Shown: positions 35,474-48,157, numbered from the stretch's first letter. The stretch is DNA of 64,000 nt from Filobasidium wieringae (GCA_001600055.1 BCIV01000007.1:62001-126000), one strand, 5' to 3'. Notes: generated by a model from the letters alone, not told the origin. Numbers and translations: made by a program.

Positions 35474-38089
35474 ATGAAGTATAGTAAGGTGGGTTAAACT
35501 TGCTGTTTGGCATGCGGTACATTACAAGCTGATCGCTGTTGGATGCCTACCAGGAATATGAAACGATACTGAACACGGATTCTTTTCCTCCTCAATGGAA
35601 GAATTCCGCAATAGAATACCGTAAAGTGAGACAAGCTCTCTCCGTAATCGATCGAAATTTTCTTCGCTGACAAGGCTCAATCTTCAAAGCTCAAGAAATT
35701 GATCAAAAACGTCGCGGACGAACTATCAAGCCTCGGGCTCAACCCAGAGGTCCTACAGAAAATACTCAAACCAGAGGATATACCATCGACAAGCATATCT
35801 ACATCACAAGGACAGGCGATACTGCATTCACCGATTCCTCGCAAAGCCAGACAAGCTAGCTTCACATTGGACTCGGCATTGATAGAACAGGAACAGAGCC
35901 GCAAACCGTCAACAGCTCAACTAGCCAGAATCTCAAGTCCGTTGTCCGATGATGGAGCGGATGGTGATATCGAGGAGCTGGAATTCGAGTTCGATGAAAC
36001 TCCTGACGCAGCACTCGATCCTAGCGACGATGAGCACGAGACGAGAATCGGAACAGTCGCCAAACCAGGAAATTTCAGAGTACGATTACCTAGTCATGGT
36101 TCTCTAGGTACAGAGCAAGAGCGTGCGAGATTCCAGGCGGAGACTGCTGCATCGGAAAGGATTTCTGGCACTCATCCTACCTTCTGGACATCGAAAGTGA
36201 AAGCCGAGTATGTTTTGTCTGGTTAGTATCACCATATACTCGTTGCGGATTTCCTTCGCTGACAAGAGCTGTACAAACCAAGGACCGAGCGATCATCCCA
36301 CGCCTGAAATCCGGCTGTTCCTGTCCTCTTCTCCGTCTCACTTATCTTCTTCTTCGACCCCTGACGTCGAATTTCCGGATACGCTATTGAGTCGAAGTAC
36401 TTCTACGGAAGGTCATGACGTGAGAAACAATCATGGACAGGGACAGGTCATACTAGACATCAAGGGTCCGCAAACAGGAGGCATCTCATCGGAAGATGAG
36501 AGCGAAGATTTGCCAGTTCAACCTGCAGCTTCCCATAGAGTGATACCTAGTTCGCCTCGACTAGAGCGTATCAAAGAATCACCGTCGCCAATCTTTGCTA
36601 TAACCACTGGTGGCGTCAATACGCAGGGAATGGAGTCGTTACGAGATGGATTAGATGACCTGGATCTTGGCGATCCTGCTCTAGTGCTTGATGATCAGCA
36701 GGAACCGAAGCGAGCTATCACTTCTGTCGCTTCCACCAACCAAGTGGTGTCAGTAAGGGGTGACTTGGGCGAGAACGATGATGCTGTTGATCTTCTGGCG
36801 ACAAAAGGTTCAGAACGCGAGATAGTAGTTTCCCTTCCTTCGGATATTGCCTTCTTCGAGCTGCTTTGTCAAGCTTTGAGTTCCCTTTCGGACCTTCACG
36901 CCAAGCAGCAGGAGATCTTTAATACTGCGGTTCAACATTTATGCGGATTGGTCTCCAGTTCTATTGTTCCTCAAACGGGTGGCAGTGTCATCAGAAACAT
37001 ACATCTGCCACTTACGAAGCGAAAGGAAGACAAAACCAGCTATGACCCCGCGCACGTTCCCGGATCCTCATCTTACCACAAATCCGACCTGTATGCTTGG
37101 AGGGAGATCTTCACATTATGGATCGAGGCACAAATTTTTGAATCATCTTCGGAACGAGATCGTGGTGAGAGGTCAGTCGAGCAAGCAGACAAGCGGCTTC
37201 AGGCGTTTGCGTCGGAAGTAGTCAAGAGAGGCTTAGGGGATCGGCGTACACTTCGGAGGCGAGAGAGTCGAGAAGCCTGGGAGGAATTTTTGCGACTGAA
37301 CGTTTTGCTTCTGGACTTGAAGAGGTTTCAGATCGCCAATATCAACGCAGCCAGAAAGTAAGTCGATTCTAGCTTGTACCATCAAATGGACCCGAAGACT
37401 CACATCCTTTTGTACGAAGAATTCTCAAAAAACACGACAAGCGAACCGCTTTAACCGCGTCTGTGGGCTTTCCGCAATTTGTTAGGTCATCGTTGGATGC
37501 TCATGTGGATCAGAACGGCAACGTCAACACTTGGGCATTCTACTCAACGTCATTACCCCATGTCTTGCTGACGAGTCTAACGGAGACGCTATTGCCTATC
37601 TTGCCCAGTCTGGAGGACTATACTTGCCTGATCTGCACCAGCATAGCTTTCAAGCCGATTAGACTGAGTTGCGGGCACCTGTTCTGTGTTAGGTAAGTCC
37701 TGAACTGTCAAAGGCGGTTTATTCGGGCTGAGAGAGTTCCTGCATAGATGTCTAGCGAAAATGCAGAGGGCCGGGGCGGCTGAATGTCCCCTATGTCGGG
37801 CGCGGACGGTGTTGCAGGCGGATCGATGTAAGCGTTTCCCGTCGTACATGATGTGCAAAGCGCCTGGAGTAATATTTGTTTGCTACAGCTTCATTAGATC
37901 GTGACATGTTGGAGTAAGATTTGCGTAATCATTGCTGTCACAGCAATACAAGCTGATCGGACTATTGTCTAAAGGTTCATGGAGAAATGGTTCCCCCTAG
38001 AGGTTAAGAGGAAACAGAAGGACAACGAGCTAGAGATAGCCAAAGCAGAAGCTCAACAACTGGGTGTGGAAAAGTGCACTATAATGTGA
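35474..38089 (+). CDS. SPX-domain RING-finger protein (putative E3 ubiquitin ligase) with CaaX box
   Basis: Eight exons (35474-35488, 35554-35625, 35690-36221, 36283-37357, 37420-37692, 37748-37827, 37889-37913, 37975-38089) total 2187 nt, 728 aa. The first exon is 15 nt and starts MKYSK, the canonical SPX N-terminus; IEYRKLKKLIKNVADEL and, after a roughly 400-residue disordered insert, RFQIANINAARKILKKHDKR (near 565) complete the SPX fold whose Lys residues bind inositol pyrophosphates. A C3HC4-type RING lies near 632-680 (CLICTSIAF, CGHLFCVRCLAKM, CPLC). The last four residues are CTIM, a CaaX prenylation signal. SPX-RING proteins include plant NLA, which ubiquitinates phosphate transporters; the fungal substrate is unknown. 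Confidence 0.9.
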
Positions 38090-38214
38090 ATCGTTGTATA
38101 AGGGATGGATGGGATACAGTCAGGCGCAGACGCGGTTGTATTAGCTTGCTATGAGCTACTTTGTACAACAGAATTCGGATATAAGGAGTGGTTTAAAGCA
38201 ATGCAGGGAATTGA

Positions 38215-41200
38215 TCACAATCTGGCTGAATCAGCCTGGCCAACGAGTTCACCGAGTTCGCTATGGAATTTCTCCCATGCGGCGACAAGCTGCAAAAACG
38301 TGAAGAAATCAGTGCGACTGCGAAGCACTACACTCGAATTTGAACCGGGCCTCACCTCACGCTGGCTCTCGCAAGCTCCTTGCACATAACGGTCAAGCGC
38401 GGATTTGAAGTCTTCGACCCGCTCTTGCTCGAAACGACTGTATTCCAGTTTGATCAAGCGAGAAACAGCTTCAAAATCAGATTGCGCATCAATGACTCGT
38501 CTTTCAGCCTGAAATAATGTATCAGTATATACACAGGTTCTCTCTTCCCGTAAACAGCTGCTGACCTGTGAAATTTCATTATCTATCATGCTCGATCTAT
38601 CAGGCGCATATTTCCCGCCCTTTTTCGTTCGCTCTCTTTCGACCTGAACCTTGATCCTCCGCGCTTCTGCCTCAGCGTTCTGCCAGTTGAAGTACGTCTT
38701 GATTCGAGCAATGAAAGCAGACTTATAACACCACAGAATACGGTCAGATGAAATTCGTAAACGCACTGAGCAAGTTCAATACTCGCTCTCACCGAGCCAA
38801 TCAACCTGACATGCTCATCCGCCAGGTTGAGCAAACGTGTGACTTCCAACTTGGCCTGACCTTCCTGCATCTCTCGCTCGTGATTACTTAAGACCGAGAA
38901 CTGATGCAGTACTTGTGATAGCGCCATTGAGAGATCAGATTCTGCTAATTGCTGCAGCGCCTCGGCAATCGAAGCGAAGCTGTTCGCAAGTTCTAGATGG
39001 ACAACAATCAATATGTTGACAGGTATGAGAGGCTAGTACGATCAGGACTAACCTAGCCTCTGCCTAGAAGTCGATTCCAAACACTTTGTGAGCGCCTTTA
39101 TCTGCGCTTCTAGGTTGTCCAAGAAATTCTTTTGTGTGTCGAACCACTGGAGCAATCGGTGGATCAGCATATCATCTAATGACCCCCTTATCAGTACTAA
39201 CAGAATCTTGTTCCGTATAGCGAGGTCCTCCAATACTGCCGATTGACGACAGAACGCCTTGCTTTTCTTGTGTCATCTCTTGCCGTCGATGCTTAACCTG
39301 AGTAAAACACATCCGTCAGTCATTAGGTGTCTAAACTACACACACACTGCTCACATCTATTGAGAAGGCTTCACTGCTCAAGAACAACTTCAGGTCGGGG
39401 TCAAGGCTCAAAACAGGGTGATTGGCCATTTTGCCGACAGTGCGTTCCAGCGCCGCTCGCCTTGTTTCCACAAATTGTTCTTCGAAGCGTCCTGTAGTGA
39501 TAAAGTAATTGCGGCTCAACAGGGATGAAGCTTTGTAGACAGGTATCGTCCTTACCGAACGCGTGCTTGTCTGGCAATGGGGGGACGATCACTCCAGGAT
39601 TATTATTGGAAATAGCTTCGGCTAGCCATAGGAAATCCGAAAACCGTCTCAACACTGAAAACTCTCCTCTCCTGTAGTGAGGCGACGTTGTACGCGTTGT
39701 CACTGTATAGACGATATACCCTCTGACGGGATCCCCAACCTTGGTAGGATCACTAACAGATATGCTGAATACAGGCTGAGTTAACAGCCGATTTCTTGTC
39801 GGCGATCTGACCTCGGTAGGCGATCTGGTGACTGATTGCTCGGGCGACTAAGTTGGAGGCGAAGAAGTCAGTTTGAAAGCCAGTGAGCCATTGACGAGCT
39901 GTAATCACCTGAGGTATGCCAGCTTGTTCGACATATTGGTCACCAGCAGTATCTACCACCAGGCTCAACTCGTCACCACCCCAAGACACGGCATCCTGTT
40001 GATTCCCATAGCTTAACGGTCCTGTAGCCGAGCTGAGATTCCCAACATCAGTAGTCCACCCGCCATGCTGAATCTGGCTGGTTTGGCTAGTGTCTTCTAC
40101 GTCCCCTTGCTCTTCGAAGGCTCGGCCCCATCGCAAGTTGCGACCGGTGCCCGCGATGGGACCGTACGTGTTCTCAACATTGCCATTCGATGTATCGCTC
40201 GAGGCGCCTAGACTCAAAGCAGAGAACAAAGGTTCTTGCGCGCTCTCGTTCTCGTTCAGCGGTAGAGCTGAATTATCCAAATTCACTACTTTTGCGGTTG
40301 TGGTTGTATCTTGCTGAACTGGCGTATCAGAACGACTCGCTGGCAGTGGCAACAAAGCGGGATCCCGATCGGAAATGGTTGCGGTATCTATTGGTCCGCT
40401 CTGATCGTGTTCCGCGATCAGCTGAGCGACATGCTGTGCGGCCTGGTCCGGGTGTTCGGAGTTCAGAATCTGCTCTGCGATAGTTGTAGGAATTGCTGGA
40501 CCAGGGTGTGAGAGGGTTTCTGCTTCTTTGGCTGCGCGTTCCAGTACACTATCGTGATCAACCTGCTCGGTTTCGCCTAGCTTCGAAGAGTCCACATCCT
40601 CCTCTTGGACTGCGGAAAGAGGTGCATCTGGCGATACGGCAGGTTCTGCGGATTCCGCCGCAGTTTTAGGTTCTTCCGCTTGCGCTGAAAGCTTTTTAGT
40701 TTCTTCTGCCTTCCTCAACTCCTCCTCCTTGGTCTTCCTCGCTTCTTCCTCCCTCAAGCTTTGATCTTTCTTCCGTTCTCTTTCCCTCTGTACACTATCG
40801 AAAGTGATACCCTTCTTCTTCGATGATGAGCCTCCAGGCCTAAATACGTGAGGACTCGCTGTTACAGGCGTACGAGAACTATCTGATAAAGGGCCCACAG
40901 CATCCTTCTTAGCAGGTTCAGTCGGTTTGAAAGCCTTCTTCAGGTCTTCTGTTGGATCCTGTGAGGGCAACAGACCGAGGATATCTGGGTCAGGTTGTAT
41001 GCGGGTTGTAGAACTGCTTGCTAACGACCGAGAATCTTTGGTTCGATATGAGGCCTCGAATTGGTAGTCCGAAGGAACAGCGGATTGTTCTGCTGGTCTC
41101 ACATGAGCCGAAGAGTAAAGTGTATCCTCAAAAGAGGTAGGAGGATGTCTATTTATCATCGCAGCAAGTGGAGCATCTGCGATAGTGAAGTCACAGTGCA

Positions 41201-41555
41201 CTCATTTGAGAAGCTGATAGCTGCTAGCAAAGTGATTGTACTCACCTTCATACAGATCAGCTGCCGGTTGTACTCCCCACGGCGCTTCCTCGTTTTGAGG
41301 AGGCTGTACAGGATCATAGGAGTCTATTACGTTCTCCTCCAGATGCCGGGAGTAAGGGCTATCACTCGCAGCATTCGCGGGTTCGAACACAGGAGCGTGC
41401 TGAAATGTAGGCTCATCCGTAGCGAATGGGTTGGCGAACGGGTTTGCAAAAGGGTCATCTTGTTGAGATTCAGTGTTCGAGGCATAGAAGCCGGGTAGAG
41501 CAGATATTGAGGAGGATTGGTTCCGCAGAAGGCTGGCCAAGTCTTCGTCATCCAT
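38215..41555 (-). CDS. VPS5: Sorting nexin, Vps5/SNX1 type (PX-BAR)
   Basis: ATG at 41555 (MDDEDLASLLRN), first intron near 41244-41176, stop at 38215 after the exon encoding LVAAWEKFHSELGELV. The first 500 or so residues are Ser/Glu/Pro-rich with NPFANPF repeats and a charged stretch near the middle. A PX domain follows: VTTRTTSPHYRRGEFSVLRR, RRFSDFLWLAEAI, VIVPPLPDKHAFG and RRAALERTVGKMANHPVL, the last two being the phosphoinositide-binding and helix motifs. The rest is a helical BAR-like region ending IKLEYSRFEQERVEDFKSAL, typical of Vps5. Vps5 with Vps17 coats endosomal tubules with retromer to return cargo to the Golgi. Stop-to-stop distance to the convergent SPX-RING gene is only 125 bp. 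Confidence 0.88.
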
Positions 41556-42055
41556 ATTGTTAAGTGGGAAGGGGCTACTACAATGACTGGAGATGGAGAA
41601 TAATGGAGATGGTCAAGCAGATTGTGTTTGCTAAATGAAACGTCTGATTGATCACCGGAACGTAAGGAGATGCTAAGGTTAGTCATAGTTGATAACGCAT
41701 ATTCGTTGTCATCAGCGATGACGCGTAATAATACATAAATATGCGCTTCTGAACAAAGGATGAGCGAGAGAATGATATCACTCGACCAGGAATGTGGCAT
41801 TCGTTGATATCACTACCACTCCTGCTACTGCAGCTACCCCTAGCCTCAACTATCACTCTGACTGCCTACTACAGATACGACCGTCACTGCAGCTAGAAAC
41901 TCACTTTGAGCCTGCCATCCGCATTCGAACGGTCAATCCGTACACACATCCATCATCTACGAAACTACCTCGCTCGCTCTTTCTCTGAAATTCCGGTTTG
42001 AAACCATTCTACGCTCATCCGCCTGGTGCCGCTTCAACTGTTTCAACTCAGCAAA
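41556..42055. promoter_or_regulatory. Divergent promoter, VPS5 and R3HCC1-like
   Basis: 500 bases between two ATGs facing outwards. The right side is pyrimidine-rich (CT/CAT tracts near 41810-42000), common upstream of basidiomycete start codons. No repeat or ORF of interest. Confidence 0.5.
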
Positions 42056-43165
42056 ATGTCCATCTCCGGTCTAGTTAACGTTGCTGCTCCCACCCTACCG
42101 ACTCCTAGTCAACCCATCTCTGCGGCATCCACCCGTATCCTTGCTTTATCCAACTTCTCCCCCCAGATCAAGACGAAAGATTTGCACCAAGCATTCCAGC
42201 CATGGGCAGAGGACAAGGGAGGATACAAGATCAAATGGATCGATGATGTGACGGCGTTGGCAGTTTTCAATGACGCTACAGTCGGTGCGTATAGCGCTTC
42301 CCTCATGACGCGGATCTACGCTGATCCACCTCATGCTGCTCTTCTAGCTAAAAAGGCCTACCTTTCCCTCATCCTCAACCCTCCCACCGGGCTACCATAC
42401 CCTGCCATGATTCGACCATACGACGGCCCTGATAGTACTGCCATCATTCATTCTGTGAACGCTCGATCTCACGGACACGCCAGCCGGGCCAGTATGAGCC
42501 AGAACAATGCGAACCCACAAGTAGCAGGACAACCGCACAGAGGCAGCTTCGGTCAATCGACTGCTCCTCCTTTCCAAGCTCCAGGATCTACCAGCAGTCA
42601 ACCAATTTATGGTCAGGGTAACGGTATGAAGCATGGTAGATCTTCGAGTCTCTCTTCTACCTACGAAAGGCCCAACTTCAGTTCTTCGAGCGGTACTTCT
42701 GCAGGAGCTTCGGCAGCGTTCAACAAGTTGGGCGGGGGAGGAGCTTTCTCGGCCTTCGGTTCGGGGAGTAGCACCGGCGCTCACGGACGTCACGCTTCGG
42801 TTTCGAGCAACAGCGGCAGTACAGGCGGGTCATGGGGTAGACAAACAGCGATGGGTGGATTCGCCTTGCCTGCTGCTTCGGCCAACAACACCCTCCCACC
42901 TCGAGCCCATTCGAGCGGACAAGGAACCGGTTTCAACCCAAGCCGACTTCCCACTCACCACGAGATGGACAGCCCTCAGACTACCCCGGTCAAGCCTCAA
43001 CATCAATCAGCTCATTCCATCAGCAGCACTCATGGCGATGGACCTCATCCTTTGCTTCATCTTCCTCATGGCAACACTCACCCTGATCTCTCTTCACCAG
43101 GAATCGATATTCTCGGTGCGGTTGGACCTGAAGGCGGACCAGGTGGAATTGCTGTCCTTCCATGA
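42056..43165 (+). CDS. R3HCC1-like RNA-recognition-motif protein
   Basis: A single uninterrupted exon, 369 aa, unusual in this intron-rich window. The ATG follows GCAAA and starts MSISGLVN. Residues about 28-95 carry RILALSNFSPQIKTKDLHQA and KIKWIDDVTALAVFNDATV, which resembles the C-terminal RRM-like domain of R3HCC1/R3HCC1L (KTEDL and WVDDTHALGVF patterns). After about residue 150 the protein is low-complexity Ser/Gly/His/Gln-rich and likely disordered. No R3H domain is seen. An RNA-related role is inferred from the fold only; the family assignment rests on the WIDD-ALAVF core. Confidence 0.7.
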   Translation: MSISGLVNVAAPTLPTPSQPISAASTRILALSNFSPQIKTKDLHQAFQPWAEDKGGYKIKWIDDVTALAVFNDATVGAYSASLMTRIYADPPHAALLAKKAYLSLILNPPTGLPYPAMIRPYDGPDSTAIIHSVNARSHGHASRASMSQNNANPQVAGQPHRGSFGQSTAPPFQAPGSTSSQPIYGQGNGMKHGRSSSLSSTYERPNFSSSSGTSAGASAAFNKLGGGGAFSAFGSGSSTGAHGRHASVSSNSGSTGGSWGRQTAMGGFALPAASANNTLPPRAHSSGQGTGFNPSRLPTHHEMDSPQTTPVKPQHQSAHSISSTHGDGPHPLLHLPHGNTHPDLSSPGIDILGAVGPEGGPGGIAVLP

Positions 43166-43310
43166 GAGTATAGACTATGTAGCCTTGCGAACTGGACAAT
43201 CTGATGGACATGTTGATAACATGTGGATTCAACCTGTGTATCACTCTACTATAGCCATGCCGACTAACATTCCTTCGTTTCACGTGTCTGATCCTTGGCT
43301 ATCTATATAA

Positions 43311-46300
43311 TTACACCTTTTGCTTTATCATACCCGTCATCAGGTCGAAACTATTCCCGTCCGGTTGCAAGTCTACGTAACCTTGAGATAGCGATCCTCC
43401 TGCTCCACCCATAGACTCTCCGTAATATGAAGATCCCCAAGCAGAGTCCTCTTGGTCCGTCCTAACGCATCGTAGTAACCCGCTGTCTAACTCGAGCGTT
43501 TTGATGGTAAGCGCTAGTGGCGGGGTCACCGTAGTCAGGGTTACCGCTTGGTCACTGAAAGATCTCATCAGACTCAGTAGTCCATTCGGTTCAAAGCATC
43601 AAAGGCATCAAAAGTACTTACGTATGCAGCCATCGGCCAGTATACTCGTCTATGAAGCTGGTAAACGATCGTTCCGCTACAAAACGAGTCCAGATCTCCT
43701 CGAATGCAACAAGTATTCTAGCAAGACTAGACTCCATTGTAGGAGCTGGAACAGCTTCCTGAGAGGAACCGTGCTGCTTCTGCCGCAACTCATGAAGCTG
43801 GGCGAGAGATGTCGTCGGTAGATCGTTGAGGATGTTGATTCCACATCCCACTACTAGATGCCATTCGCCCTTGACATAGCTCGAATTGACAAGAATACCT
43901 CCCAGCTTGGAGCGTGATTTCTTGGGACGCCCGTTACTGTCTAAAGCTTGTTCAGCGTTGTCAGAGCCAATTCCAGCAGCCTCGGCGTAAATGTCATTTG
44001 GCCACTTGATTCGAACTCCAAGTTTGCCATCTTCGTCCAGCCCCTGACATATCGCAAGTGCCGCTATATATTGTGCGAAGACGACCTTGTTTGCGGGGAA
44101 ACCTCGAGGTAGTTTCAGTAACAGAGAAAATTGCAGGCAGCCTGGTGGAGATAGCCATTGATTCTTCCCACGACCCCTACCAGCCAATTGGAAAGTAGCC
44201 AAAGAAAGGAACGGTGTAGGTAAGCCATACAGCAATATAGGGTTCCTGTCCATGCGCTTCATCAGTACAACTATTGAATAAAATCCTTCTAGCTTTGCTC
44301 ACTTGTCTAGCATGGTCTGTGTACTTCCCACGGCTTCCCCGTACTGTATTACGTCGCCCATATTCCACTGGCCAAGTCCTCCGTTCGCAGTGCTTACAGA
44401 CGAAGCACGGCGTAGGCCTTGCATTCCGCCGTACTTTTTCAGTTCTGACCAGTACAGACCGAAATCAAACAGTGGGGTCCATTCTGGTCGCCAAGATGCC
44501 GGGCCTGGATTACTGGATGTAGGGAATAATATCGAAAGCGCATCTTTACTTCCGCTCTCGTCAGGCAAAGCCTCTCGCTGTCGTTCCATGATTTTGATGA
44601 CATCAATATCAGTCGAGTTCAAGTCAACGATATCAAATGTATTGTTGTTGTCTTTGAGACGGCGACTTCGTATAGTCAGGCTATCGCCAATATCGGCGGA
44701 ACCTTTTGTGATGTTCTCAGCAACCTCATCAGTGTTCAGAATGCGGTCAGGGAGATTTCCTTCCAGATCAGGGTGAGCCAGTAAGAATAACGGTAAAGGG
44801 TGTTTTGGTTGAAGTAGTGACACCGGTAAAGAGGACCATCTCGCATGAACTGCAGCCAACGTAGCTGATGGTATCGGACTTATGTTGAACAGAGCCAGAG
44901 TTCTTGTGTACACCGGAGTTAGGTCAAAGTCGTCAGCTGCAGCTGTCGTTGTGTCTGTTGGCCAAAGAACAAGTTTGCTAGATGCAAACGTCAAGCTGGA
45001 TGACAGTACTGCTAATGATCCATCCGAAAGGGTTATCGAGTCCAGCGCGGTGATGTAGGATGATCTTGTTTCCTGATCAGGAGTCAACCAAGACATGGAA
45101 CCACTCGGTTTGAGCGGTATTCCAGATTTTGTGAGATCAATACTGGTTGTAGATCGGGTGACTGTCTCGAATTTGCCAGGATAAAGGTGTTTATCCTGAA
45201 TCAGGGGACGCTCTAACCTCATGCTTTGTTCGCAGAATAGCTTGCATATCGGTCCGACTGCCCAGATGTTACCGCCTGCGTGAATGTAGGTGCTGAGGCG
45301 GTTTTGAATGTTCACATCTGGAGAGTAATCACTGCTGTGAGAGTAGATCACAAGCAGTGCACATGCTGGTTCCCAGGGTTCCTGACGTAAGGATTTGGCG
45401 CTGATTATACCGACTGTATAGAAGGGGAACAAGATCTGCTTCAGATCCTGCGATAGCTGACTGCTAAATTTATCCGATTCGCTACTAGGCGAAAAATCTA
45501 CTACCAGTATTTGATGCCTAGCGATCTTTACGGTCCGCGGAACAGGTGCGTCCGGACTGATGAGCTGGCCCTCAACCTGCCTTGTAGGGTCAGCGATGGT
45601 CGGCTCAAGGGTTGGGGACCCCTTGACACTAGTCTCGTGAGCGCTATCATCAAGCGGAGGTTCGGTGAAGATATCGCGGCGAGTGGACGAAGGTATGAGG
45701 CTGTCGGCGCGCGACAGGTCTCGCGATGTCTCTGTGTCGCTTCGTTCTAGACTGCTGTATAGTCCGTTATTCGCAGGATCACGGGATGCCATCTCTGCAC
45801 TATGACTGCCTTTACCTACCACCCTGGCTACCATCGATTTGAATCGACCGGATTTGGGTCGCGGGGAGCTGCGGGGTTTGACATTTGCACTAGAATCTTC
45901 GGAAGGAGCAGTAGTAGTAAGAAATTCAGCGAACTCGGCTGTATCTGACTTTTTACGTGCCGGTGAAGATTGCACGACATTGGCAGGCTCCATGCTAAGT
46001 GGGGGGGCGGTGTTGTTCAGAAAGTCTGCCAGCTCAGCCGTTGAGGATCTGCGACGAGATTGGCCTAATTCACCTGCATCACGGTCGCTATCGCCGTCAG
46101 ACGAGACCATTGAAGAGGATGCATCGCGTACTACTCGATTAGTGAACGCTTTGCGTGCGACTTTCCTTTGAGGCGAGAAGACGAGTTTTTCTCGGTTGCC
46201 GTTCACCTTTGTATCTGGTGACGCTTCACTGCGAGACGACTCCCCATGAGCTTGTTCTGTTAATGCTTGTGTGTGCATTCGAACGAATGGCGTCGCTGCA

Positions 46301-48157
46301 GATCTCGCTTGTTCTCCCCAAGGAGGTTTCGCTTGAGAACCCTCTGGGCTTGAAATGGGTTCTCCGAGTACCGGCAGCTTGCTCGACATACTGGCACCGG
46401 GACTCGTCAGGCTCAATCCCTTGGAGAACGCTCTTGGCGCTAGATTTGATTGAGGTACGCTGGATGCCGAAACGGAGGATGTCCGTAGGCGAGAATTTTC
46501 AGAGTGCGATGAGTTAGTTCCGCTCCGCATCAGGGGTGAAGCTTTTTGAAGCAAATTGGGTGAACTTGTCGATGAATCGAAGGGCTTCGAGGTAGTACCG
46601 AGTGAGTTCGAGCCGCTACGGTTCCGCTGTGGCCGCATGATCTTTCCCTTAGTAATGACAGAATCCCGACACTTTCTCGTACACGCAACTCACGTCGAAG
46701 TTTTTCAGACGACTAGGAGTCAGGCTGACCTTCATTGTTTGCCCGCTGTTCAAAAGCGCGTCAAACTCCTCCTCTTTGGCCATTTTTGAGTCTTCTTTAG
46801 ATGATCTTAGCGAACCTTCATACGTCAAATCGTCACTGACTCGAGGAAGATTGCTCGTCGATCTAGTCAAGGCTGTTTTCGCACCAGTCTTACTAGGGGA
46901 AACATCCCTGAAGCCAGAAACCCCAACAGGCCCACTTAAATCGGCTGACATCCGAGATTGAACGAACGCTCGATTCAAGGAGGACCTCGATGGGCTCGCT
47001 CGAAGATCTAAAGACATCCCACGCCCACCATTAGAGACGGGCCCGGAACTGATCGGAGAGGAGGTTGCTACCCGTCGAAGTACGTCGGCCTCGCTTGTCG
47101 GCTGAAACTCGTCCCGACGACCTCTACTAGTAACTGCATTAGGAGGAATCTCCGTTTCAAGCGTTTTTCGAACTATCGATCCATTCTTCGTCAGAAACAG
47201 GTTGGATCGCCGAAAGTCAAGAACTCGCCTTGAAGATTCTTGAAGAACCCCCATAACGTATCTTCCTCGCATAGACTGCTATACAAATCTTCCAGACCAA
47301 CCTCAGAGGTGTTCGTATTTCGTGTCACGATATGACCGAGATTCATGAGAATACGCTCACAGACGTGCCTTGACGATGAATGAAACTTGCAACGTCAATA
47401 TTATGCCGTCAAATTAACTACATATCAACTCACTCGATGATTGCTGTTAGATACAATGCAGCAGGTGCGAGCACATCTTGAGCGATACATCCCCCAACTG
47501 CTGCCCAGGCACGCATAAGCTCGCGGTCGACCTGGGTATTTATGTCTTGAGATGCCAGGGTCTTGCAGAGAGATTGGTTTTAGCTAAAGCAGTTCGAGAT
47601 CAAAATAAAAGAGCACTTACCGAGTAGGCCGAAACCTTTAACCTCAGCAAGTCTACAGCTTCGCGAATGGGGAAACGAGCCTCTGCACCGGTGCTAGGCA
47701 CGAGTCCTCTTGCATTCTTCACAAATGCATCCTGTCTCTTTGCTTGATCTCTTGCGGCATTCCAGGCGGTCAATTCCAGCTCTGCCTCATTGACCGCATC
47801 TCGCCCAAGAGTTCTAGAACCAGCTTCGTGAGGGGAGGGTGCGGTCGATAGAGGGTTGATATTCGAGTTGGATCCGAATCCACTTGTAGATCTACGATGC
47901 CCGTGAGATGGAATCCCGAAATGCGTCTTGGTCGGTGTAGGTGTACTCGAAAACTCTGCCGAAAAAACAGCAGGAATGCCTTTTAGTTTGAGATCCCTGG
48001 GGTTTATGCTTTCTGCTCTAGCGATGAGTGAGCAAAGAATTTCATCGAGGATCAAGTTGATATATTCCAGAACCTGGTCCGAGATCTTGACGGGCCGAAG
48101 ATCCGAAACAAGAGCGTTTGCCGTCCTCTCAGACAGGTAGCAGCTGGAATTGTTCAT
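43311..48157 (-). CDS. BPL1: Fusion of a conserved fungal protein with biotin-protein ligase
   Basis: Seven exons (48157-47621, 47561-47434, 47368-47229, 47172-46694, 46626-44303, 44245-43622, 43554-43311) sum exactly to 4476 nt, 1491 aa. Residues 1 to about 790 look like a fungal family of unknown function: ALVSDLRPVKISDQVLEYIN, GRDAVNEAELELTAW, LAPAALYLTAIIEHVCERIL, MKVSLTPSRLK, two TAELADFLNNTAP-type repeats and FKSMVARVVGKG. From about 795 (RHQILVVDFSP) the frame is a full-length biotin-protein ligase: a degenerate glutamine-amidotransferase-like part, then GRGRGKNQW near 1225 and IKWPNDIY near 1280, which bind biotinyl-AMP. BPL attaches biotin to acetyl-CoA and pyruvate carboxylases. No stop separates the halves: exon 5 spans the junction. 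Confidence 0.88.
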
